Source of the DNA: an uncultured Ruminococcus sp.
GTDB taxonomy: Bacteria; Bacillota; Clostridia; Oscillospirales; Ruminococcaceae
Direction: 5' to 3'
Length of the DNA stretch: 6,188 bases
NCBI GenBank assembly: GCA_937898375.1
Contig: CALEJX010000308.1
Location: forward strand, 1 to 6,188
Shown here: piece after piece, positions 1 to 5,045 of the stretch
How positions within the stretch are numbered: position 1 is the first letter of the stretch
Layout of the letters: each line of letters starts with the position of its first letter
Position numbers and translations under genes: made by a program
The notes under the pieces: model-generated
Seen by the model: the letters and a program-made list of their open reading frames with translations, nothing else
Told to the model about the DNA's origin: nothing
Database searches by the model: none

Positions 1-93
1 TAATCGCTTATTAATATAATATGAAATTCTTCTTTCTTCATGCATAACAAAATATAAAAGTAAAAGTGTTTAACAGAAAGGTATAAAACAAAA

Positions 94-1254
94 ATGAAAA
101 TTGTTCATATAGCACCAAATTCACCTTATAATGATTATTGGGGGTATCAGGATAATTTGCTCCCAAAGTACCAGAGAAAATTGGGTCATGATGTAACAGT
201 TATAGTTACCAATAGAATGCATAAGGATGGAAAAATAATCGAAATTCCACCAAATGAATACAAACTTGATGATGGTGTAAAAGTTATTCGTTTGAAATAT
301 AAAAAAATTTTATTTCCAAAGATAACAGGCGTTTTCTCAGCTTTAGATGTTTATGATTTGTTAAATGATATTAAGCCAGATTTTATTTTTTACCATGGAT
401 TAGTTAGTTACACAATTTTTTATGTTGTTAAATATATGAAAAATAATCCTCGATGTAAATTAGTTGAGGACAACCATATGGATTATAACATTGGAAATAA
501 TAGTAATACTATTAAAGAAAGATTAATAAGATTGTGGCTAAGGTATCTAAATAAAAAATCAATAAAATACGTTTCTAAAGTATATGGTGTGACACCTTGG
601 AGAAAGACATATGCAGAAGACTATTTTAAAATTCCAGCAGACAAAACAGATGTTTTATTAATGGGTGCCGATGATGATCAAATGAATTTTGAACAAAGAA
701 AGGCAGTGAGAGAGTCAATTAGAAATCATTATGGTATTATGAGTGACGATTTTCTGATTGTGACTGGTGGAAAAATAGATAGAAATAAAAAAATTGATGT
801 TCTCATGAAAGCATGTAGTGAGATAGATAATGTGAAGCTTTTAATATTTGGAAGTGTAGAAAAAGATATTTTAAGTGAATTTGAAAAATTGAAAAAAAAT
901 GATAATATTATATATGTTGGTTGGATAAAATCAAGTGATGTATATAGATATTTTTATGCGGCAGATTTGGTCTTTTTCCCTGGTCAACATTCTGTTTTAT
1001 GGGAACAGGCATGTGCAAGTAAAGTGCCATGTGTATTTGCAAAATGGGTTGGCATGGAACATGTGAATAATGGGGGAAACAGTGATTTTGTATATCCAGT
1101 AAATATTAACAGTATTAAAGACAAAATTAATGAACTAAGATTTACAGATAAATATTATACTATGAAAAACGTGGCGAAATCCGCAAAAACTAATATTTAT
1201 TTATATAGTTACATTGCAAAAAAATCTTTAGAGTATGCACCAGAGTTGGATTAG
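94..1254 (+). CDS. GT4-type (GT-B fold) glycosyltransferase of the polysaccharide locus
   Basis: Predicted cytoplasmic or membrane-associated enzyme that moves a sugar from a nucleotide-sugar donor onto a lipid-linked repeat-unit intermediate; the actual donor and acceptor cannot be read from the sequence. The 386 residues have the usual two-domain GT-B length. The N-terminal domain opens with the beta strand MKIVHIAPNS and carries a GYQDNLLPKYQRKLGHDVTV segment (17-36), typical of family-1/4 transferases. The C-terminal domain begins with the linker strand LIVTGGKIDRNKK (221-233), followed by GWIKSSDVYRYFYAADLVFFPG (276-297, read as two parts: GWIKSSDVYRY and FYAADLVFFPG). The usual EX7E donor-binding motif is reduced to one obvious glutamate, E304, in SVLWEQACA. 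An AGAAAGG ribosome site at 75-81 supports the ATG. The gene is very AT-rich and ends 18 bases before the flippase gene, so the two are probably co-transcribed. It shows no frame damage. The family call is firm; specificity is unknown. Confidence 0.88.
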   Translation: MKIVHIAPNSPYNDYWGYQDNLLPKYQRKLGHDVTVIVTNRMHKDGKIIEIPPNEYKLDDGVKVIRLKYKKILFPKITGVFSALDVYDLLNDIKPDFIFYHGLVSYTIFYVVKYMKNNPRCKLVEDNHMDYNIGNNSNTIKERLIRLWLRYLNKKSIKYVSKVYGVTPWRKTYAEDYFKIPADKTDVLLMGADDDQMNFEQRKAVRESIRNHYGIMSDDFLIVTGGKIDRNKKIDVLMKACSEIDNVKLLIFGSVEKDILSEFEKLKKNDNIIYVGWIKSSDVYRYFYAADLVFFPGQHSVLWEQACASKVPCVFAKWVGMEHVNNGGNSDFVYPVNINSIKDKINELRFTDKYYTMKNVAKSAKTNIYLYSYIAKKSLEYAPELD

Positions 1255-1272
1255 AAAGAGATTTGTTATAAA

Positions 1273-1782
1273 ATGATAAAAATATTAAAAAACAGAGAAT
1301 TTGTAAATGCCAGTTGGTTGATCGTTGGCAAAGTAATTCAGATGATTTTGTCTTTTTTCATTAGCATATTTACAGCAAGGTACCTTGGACCTAGTAATTT
1401 TGGAATGATTAACTATGCATCAGCATATGTTGCTTTTTTCACCTCGTTGTGTACCTTGGGTATCAATGCTGTGATTATTAAAGACTTTGTTGAGTGTCCT
1501 CAAGAACAAGGAAAAACTATCGGAACAACACTAGTCTTAAGAGTCTTATCTAGTGTATTGTCCGTTATTATGATTACCACGATAGTTGCAATGGTTGATC
1601 ATGGAGAGAGAGAAACTATTATTGTCACAATTTTATGTAGTATTGCGTTGGTATTTCAAACTGCAGATACATTTACATACTGGTTTCAAGCACAATATAA
1701 ATCCAAAATTACTGCAATGGCTACTTTATTTGCATATGTAGCTATATCTATTTATAAAATAATTCTTTTGGTTTTAATATAA
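1273..1782 (+). pseudogene. wzx: Wzx-type polysaccharide flippase, N-terminal fragment of a broken gene
   Basis: First part of an inner-membrane flippase that moves the lipid-linked repeat unit across the membrane (MOP/MATE-like superfamily). The fragment has 169 residues. Five membrane helices can be picked out at about residues 13-33, 42-66, 86-108, 115-133 and 148-168. The family signature ARYLGPSNFGMINYA is at 35-49, and DTFTYWFQAQYKSK is at 132-145. The reading frame stops at TAA 1780-1782, right after the fifth helix (YKIILLVLI), where family members continue into a sixth helix. The rest of the protein is readable immediately downstream in another frame (1778-2476), so this is one gene that has been broken. 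A purine-rich AAAGAG at 1255-1260 is the likely ribosome site. On its own this half could not be a working transporter. Confidence 0.85.
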
Positions 1783-2476
1783 AAAATATGATGGTCCTAA
1801 ACTATCATTCTCATGGAGAAAGGGAAAATCATTGCTCTATAGGAGTTATCATTATATTTTATCTGGAATGATGGTTGCAATATATGGACAAACAGATAGG
1901 TTGATGTTAAAACAGATGTTAGATGAAACATCAGTTGGATATTATTCTCTGGCATCATCAATTAATTTAATGTGGGTTTTTGTACTACAGGCTATTATAG
2001 ATTCGATGTATCCTACGATAGTTAGCTGTTATTCTATAGATAAGGAACAGTTTAATAAAAAAAACAAGCAATTATATGCTATTATTATATATTTATCAGT
2101 CTTTGTTGCAATTTTTTTTGCTCTTTTTGGGAAAATTGCGATTCGTATTTTGTATGGTGTGAAATATTTACCAGCCTCAGAGCCGCTAATGATAATTACT
2201 TGGTATACAATATTTTCATATTTGGGGGTTGCTAGAAATGCATGGATGGTTTGTGAAAATAAGCAGAAGTATTTAAAATATATGTATGCAAGTGCTGCTG
2301 TGATTAACGTAATTTTAAATTATTTTTTGATTCCCAAATATGGGGTGTCTGGTGCAGCAATAGCATCTCTTATTACACAAATAGGTACAAGTGTATTATT
2401 GCCTTGTCTAATAAAAGATATGAGAGAAAATGTTAAATTAATGATTGAGGCATTTTTGCTTAAAGGACTTAAATAG
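1778..2476 (+). pseudogene. wzx: Wzx-type polysaccharide flippase, C-terminal fragment of the same broken gene
   Basis: Continuation of the flippase in a different frame. It is readable without a stop from 1778 (beginning YKKYDGPKLSFSWRKGKSLL) to TAG 2474-2476, about 232 codons. The cytoplasmic loop is followed by about six helices, counted from TTG 1832: SYHYILSGMMVAIYGQTD (5-22), SLASSINLMWVFVLQAIID (39-57), LYAIIIYLSVFVAIFFALFG (81-100), LMIITWYTIFSYLGVARNAW (119-138), a helix at about 150-167, and another at about 174-194. It ends in the family-typical basic tail. The first possible starts are TTG 1832 or ATG codons near 1870. Between the two fragments the protein lacks an estimated 20-30 residues, about one helix, judged from my memory of family members and not from an alignment. 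That points to an out-of-frame deletion and not a single-base shift. Translated alone, this half would probably not work. Confidence 0.83.
1815..1824 (+). promoter_or_regulatory. fortuitous ribosome-binding-like site before TTG 1832
   Basis: GGAGAAAGGG lies 7 bases before a TTG codon that is in frame with the C-terminal flippase fragment. In the ancestral gene these bases encode the WRKG loop, so the match is probably accidental. It could nevertheless allow separate translation of the C-terminal half. Confidence 0.25.
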
Positions 2477-2523
2477 AAACAGAGGTATCTGAGGAAATGA
2501 TGAAAACAGCAAAATTAATAATG

Positions 2524-2526
2524 TGA
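2524..2526 (+). other. in-frame TGA that cuts the original start off the acetyltransferase
   Basis: Reading upstream from ATG 2539 in the same frame gives CTG ATT TTA GGT before it, then TGA at 2524-2526. Beyond that come eight clean codons, back to the double start ATG ATG at 2497-2502. A GAGG at 2482-2485 lies 11 bases before ATG 2497, and a second GAGG at 2491-2494 lies 5 bases before ATG 2500, so the natural start is probably one of these two ATGs. The TGA could come from one change in CGA (Arg) or TGG (Trp). TGA is a normal stop elsewhere in this window (the capE stop), so a changed genetic code is unlikely. Confidence 0.55.
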
Positions 2527-2538
2527 CTGATTTTAGGT

Positions 2539-3000
2539 ATGTATTGCCCTAACGATTATGTTGTTTTAGGACGAAAAATAAGCAAATTAAATGGTAGTAG
2601 GTTTCTGAGATATAAATTCAATCGTATAGGAGATAAGTATCACTTAGAGATACCTAACTTTGAAAATATTGGTGATAATGTGGTGTTAGCACATCCAAGT
2701 GGCATTACAGTTAACCCTAGAGCAGTAATAGGTGAAAATTGTGTTTTATTTAAAAATGTTACCATAGGATCGGTTCGGAGTGGAAAAAGGGAAGGTGTGC
2801 CATCGATAGGGGATTTCTGTGTTATTGGAACAGGAGCTTTCGTTTGTGGTGGAATTATTATTGGTGATGACGTGCTTATCAGTGCCAATGTATTTGTGGA
2901 TTTTGATGTACCATCGCATTCAATTGTAATTGGAAATCCGGGTGTTATTCATCATAAAGAGAATGCAACAAAAGATTATAGAAATATAGAGGGATATTAG
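2539..3000 (+). CDS. serine acetyltransferase-like hexapeptide O-acetyltransferase, start probably disrupted
   Basis: Predicted acetyl-CoA-dependent left-handed beta-helix acetyltransferase of the CysE-like group found in polysaccharide loci. It probably O-acetylates a sugar of the repeat unit and not free serine; this is inferred from context and from the short N-terminus without the CysE helical domain. The 153 residues show a short basic, aromatic N-terminal part (GSRFLRYKFNRIGDKYHLEI, 19-38), then hexapeptide coils from about residue 44. These include VVLAHPSGITVN (48-59, with H52 as the likely catalytic-type histidine), VIGENCVLFKNVTIGS, SIGDFCVIGTGAFV and IIIGDDVLISANVFV. A typical closing SIVIGNPGVIHHK is at 128-140. 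ATG 2539 has only a poor ribosome site, TAGG one base away. The better start at 2497 or 2500 is separated from it by the TGA at 2524-2526. The gene is therefore either a start-damaged pseudogene or depends on re-initiation. The acetyltransferase fold itself is complete. Confidence 0.75.
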   Translation: MYCPNDYVVLGRKISKLNGSRFLRYKFNRIGDKYHLEIPNFENIGDNVVLAHPSGITVNPRAVIGENCVLFKNVTIGSVRSGKREGVPSIGDFCVIGTGAFVCGGIIIGDDVLISANVFVDFDVPSHSIVIGNPGVIHHKENATKDYRNIEGY

Positions 3001-3137
3001 AACAGAATTTCAAGAAAATTTTCATTATTAATAAAAAATCAAACAATATCAATTTGAACAGCACTGTTGGTGTTAATTATATTGCTTTTAATGCATAGCA
3101 ACGAAGAAATTTATTATTACAAGCAATATTAAGGTAG

Positions 3138-3166
3138 TTGTTATCTAAATAAAGAATGAAGATAAT
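3138..3166 (+). promoter_or_regulatory. candidate sigma-A-type promoter upstream of capE
   Basis: TTGTTA at 3138-3143 (4 of 6 to TTGACA) and GATAAT at 3161-3166 (5 of 6 to TATAAT) are exactly 17 bases apart. Transcription would begin near 3173, leaving a leader of nearly 290 bases before capE. The DNA is so AT-rich that such matches arise easily by chance. Confidence 0.3.
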
Positions 3167-3197
3167 ATTTAGGGCACTGTAAGTTTTTATATGAAAT

Positions 3198-3209
3198 CAT
3201 AATATTATG
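3198..3209. repeat. perfect 12-bp palindrome CATAATATTATG
   Basis: The sequence equals its own reverse complement. It lies about 25 bases downstream of the expected start of the candidate promoter, a possible operator position. It is all A/T except for the end bases, so chance is a real explanation. Confidence 0.3.
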
Positions 3210-3444
3210 GGACTAGTTAAGAAAACATTATAAAATTTGCAATATAAGTTTATAATATTCTATTTTGCTATATGGTTTTATGTTAAAAAAGTTGTTTTAT
3301 TTCTTATCATATTGTTTTTTAGATGAAATATTCTGAAATGCTCGGATTAGTATGAAAATTACTTTGTAATAAATTGCGCTAGAGAGCTTAAGAAGTAGAA
3401 ACTGAAAAAAATGATATTTTAAGCTACTTACGAATATAAAATAT

Positions 3445-3451
3445 AAAGGAG
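3445..3451 (+). promoter_or_regulatory. strong ribosome-binding site of capE
   Basis: AAAGGAG, 9 bases before ATG 3461, fixes the capE start. It is the first strong Shine-Dalgarno site after the damaged left arm. Confidence 0.85.
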
Positions 3452-3460
3452 CTTGTTAAC

Positions 3461-4495
3461 ATGTCACAATTCACAAACAAAACCCTAATGATTACCGGCG
3501 GAACGGGATCATTTGGTAATGCAGTATTAAACAGATTTCTGGAAACAGATATCGGAGAGATCAGAATATTTTCGAGAGACGAGAAAAAGCAGGACGATAT
3601 GCGTCATGAGTATCAGGCGAAAATGCCGGAGGTAGCGGATAAGATCAAGTTCTACATAGGCGATGTAAGGAATTTGCAGTCTTGTAAGGACGCTATGCAC
3701 GGCGTAGATTACATATTCCATGCGGCAGCACTCAAGCAAGTTCCGTCTTGTGAGTTTTTCCCAATGGAAGCTGTAAAAACTAATATTATCGGTACAGATA
3801 ACGTATTGACCGCAGCTATCGAGGAGGGCGTCGAAGCCGTAATATGCCTTTCAACTGATAAAGCAGCCTACCCTATCAATGCTATGGGTAAGTCAAAATC
3901 TCTTGAAGAAAGCGTAGCTATCGCTAAGAGCAGATATAGCGGTAAAACTAAAATATGCTGTACACGTTACGGTAACGTAATGTGCTCCCGTGGATCTGTT
4001 ATCCCTCTGTGGATCGACCAGATCAAGGCTGGTAATCCTATCACTGTAACCGAGCCTAATATGACCCGTTTCATTATGTCACTTGAAGAAGCAGTTGACC
4101 TTGTCCTCTATGCTTTCGAGAACGGCGAAAACGGCGACCTGCTTATCATGAAAGCCCCTGCTTGCTCTATCGGACTCCAGGCTGAAGCCGTTACCGAAAT
4201 GTTTGGCGGCAAAAAAGAGGATATCAAAGTCATTGGTATCCGCCACGGCGAGAAAATGTACGAAACACTTCTTACCAACGAGGAGTGTGCAAAGGCTGTC
4301 GACCTTGGCGGCTTCTATCGTGTCCCTGCCGATAATAGAGGTCTGAACTACGATAAGTTCTTTAGGGACGGCGACGCAGATAGAAATACTCTTACTGAGT
4401 TTAATAGTAATAATACAAAGCTCCTTAATAAGGAAGAAATAAAGGAAAAAATGCTTAAACTCGCATATATCCAGGAGAGATTGGCTGAGGATTGA
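3461..4495 (+). CDS. capE: CapE-type UDP-N-acetylglucosamine 4,6-dehydratase/5-epimerase
   Basis: Cytoplasmic short-chain dehydrogenase/reductase enzyme (CapE/WbjB/FnlA). It removes water from UDP-GlcNAc and inverts C5 to give the UDP-4-keto-6-deoxy-L-hexosamine precursor of UDP-L-FucNAc-type sugars. The 344 residues match the family length (S. aureus CapE is about 342). The NAD(P)-binding Rossmann motif GGTGSFG is at 13-19, FSRDEKKQDDMRHEYQ at 37-52, HAAALKQVPSCEFFP at 87-101, and the catalytic STDKAAYPINAMGKSK at 131-146. The TDK is 132-134. Met142 occupies the usual Tyr position of YxxxK, followed by Lys146; as I recall it, this is normal for CapE. Also present are TRYGNVMCSRGSVIPL (168-183), TRFIMSLEEAV (202-212), RHGEK (261-265) and RVPADNRGLNY (287-297), all family hallmarks. 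The gene ends one base before the next gene. Base use is clearly richer in G+C than in the left genes. The call is firm. Confidence 0.96.
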   Translation: MSQFTNKTLMITGGTGSFGNAVLNRFLETDIGEIRIFSRDEKKQDDMRHEYQAKMPEVADKIKFYIGDVRNLQSCKDAMHGVDYIFHAAALKQVPSCEFFPMEAVKTNIIGTDNVLTAAIEEGVEAVICLSTDKAAYPINAMGKSKSLEESVAIAKSRYSGKTKICCTRYGNVMCSRGSVIPLWIDQIKAGNPITVTEPNMTRFIMSLEEAVDLVLYAFENGENGDLLIMKAPACSIGLQAEAVTEMFGGKKEDIKVIGIRHGEKMYETLLTNEECAKAVDLGGFYRVPADNRGLNYDKFFRDGDADRNTLTEFNSNNTKLLNKEEIKEKMLKLAYIQERLAED

Positions 4496-4496
4496 T

Positions 4497-5006
4497 ATGT
4501 CAAAAAAGTTGGTTATCCTCGGTGCAGGCGGATATGCAAATACTGTAAAGGACGTCGCTGAACAGCTAGAATATGATGTGATAGCTATGCTGGACGATAG
4601 ATTTGCCGACCGCCCACTCGATTCTTTTACTAAATATATTGCTGATGATACGGAATTTATTCCTGCCTTTGGAAATAATGAGCTTCGGTTGTCTTGGTGC
4701 GATAAAATAACCAATGCTGGCGGCAGACTTGCCACTGTTGTGCATCCTACGGCTTATGTAAGTCCTACCTCACATGTAGGAGAGGGAGTTGTGGTGCTTC
4801 CGAAATCCGTTATCAATACAGATGTGGCGGTGGAGCGTGGCTGTATCATCAATTTGGGCGCTATCGTAGACCATGGCTGTGTGATCGAACAAGGCTGTCA
4901 TATCTGCCTCGGCGCAATAGTAAAAGGCGAAAACCGAATTGCACAGCTGGGCAAAATAGAGGCTGGAGAAATTGTACAGCTTAGACAGTATCCTGTGAAC
5001 AAATAA
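4497..5006 (+). CDS. PglD/NeuD-like sugar acetyltransferase (left-handed beta-helix)
   Basis: Predicted acetyl-CoA-dependent sialic-acid/UDP-amino-sugar O- or N-acetyltransferase. The 169 residues form a PglD_N-type Rossmann-like domain with a GAGGYAN loop (9-15) and MLDD (31-34), then the linker GRLATVVHPTAYVSP (76-90, HP at 83-84). A beta-helix of hexapeptide coils follows (about 88-160). GAIVDHGCVIEQGCHICLGA (121-140) carries H126 at the place of the catalytic histidine of PglD. It is a little shorter than classical PglD/NeuD (about 195-215 residues), but the ending is orderly, so I do not call it truncated. The ATG lies one base after the capE stop, with GAGG at 4487-4490 as ribosome site, indicating tight co-translation. 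No aminotransferase of the PglE type is present to make a 4-amino substrate. O-acetylation of a repeat-unit sugar is therefore as likely as N-acetylation, and the substrate is unknown. Confidence 0.85.
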   Translation: MSKKLVILGAGGYANTVKDVAEQLEYDVIAMLDDRFADRPLDSFTKYIADDTEFIPAFGNNELRLSWCDKITNAGGRLATVVHPTAYVSPTSHVGEGVVVLPKSVINTDVAVERGCIINLGAIVDHGCVIEQGCHICLGAIVKGENRIAQLGKIEAGEIVQLRQYPVNK

Positions 5007-5032
5007 TTTTACCAAAGGTCATGGCTGACTTC

Positions 5033-5038
5033 GGGAGG
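5033..5038 (+). promoter_or_regulatory. strong ribosome-binding site of the CapG-type epimerase
   Basis: GGGAGG, 7 bases before ATG 5046, selects this codon as the start of a gene that stays open to the window end. Confidence 0.85.
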
Positions 5039-5045
5039 AAAATAT

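Larger units (their letters stand above)
3001..3460 (+). other. AT-rich spacer without an intact gene, at the composition boundary
   Basis: This 460-base stretch separates the AT-rich left genes from the richer capE block. One sampled row (3241-3300) has only 9 G/C in 60. All frames are broken by frequent stops. The longest suggestive piece reads MGLVKKTL from ATG 3207, then a stop, then 30 open codons (3234-3323) encoding an aromatic, hydrophobic, membrane-like string. This may be gene debris or simply what AT-rich DNA encodes by chance. I found no hairpin with a T-run good enough to call a terminator after 3000, and no insertion-sequence ends, tRNA or CRISPR repeats. It also holds a candidate promoter (3138-3166), a 12-bp palindrome (3198-3209) and a lone TATAAT (3251-3256) without a good -35. 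Confidence 0.7.

Noticed and set aside
15..20. TATAAT resembling a -10 box upstream of the glycosyltransferase
   Set aside because: The matching -35 region would lie before the window start, and such hexamers are common in this AT-rich DNA.
2524..2526. TGA read as an amino acid (altered genetic code)
   Set aside because: TGA serves as the normal stop of capE in this same window, and no other in-frame TGA lies inside an intact gene.
2640..2888. 82-codon minus-strand frame inside the O-acetyltransferase
   Set aside because: It is antisense to well-preserved hexapeptide repeats, and its Pro/Ser/Thr-rich composition is simply their complement.
3014..3023. GAAAATTTTC palindrome after the acetyltransferase stop as a terminator
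   Set aside because: It has no G+C stem, no loop and no T-run after it; a stable terminator hairpin is not supported.
3082..3101. TTGCT...AGCAA inverted repeat in the spacer
   Set aside because: Only five paired bases around a ten-base loop, with no T-run; too weak to call in AT-rich DNA.
3884..3898. Missing tyrosine of the SDR YxxxK motif in CapE (Met142)
   Set aside because: As I recall, S. aureus CapE and its close relatives also carry Met here in the context YPINAMG. It is a family trait and not damage.
4079..4735. 218-codon open frame on the minus strand across the capE/acetyltransferase junction
   Set aside because: It is antisense to two clearly conserved genes, has no recognisable domain or suitable ribosome site, and spans their junction. 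It is a shadow of the coding pattern on the other strand.
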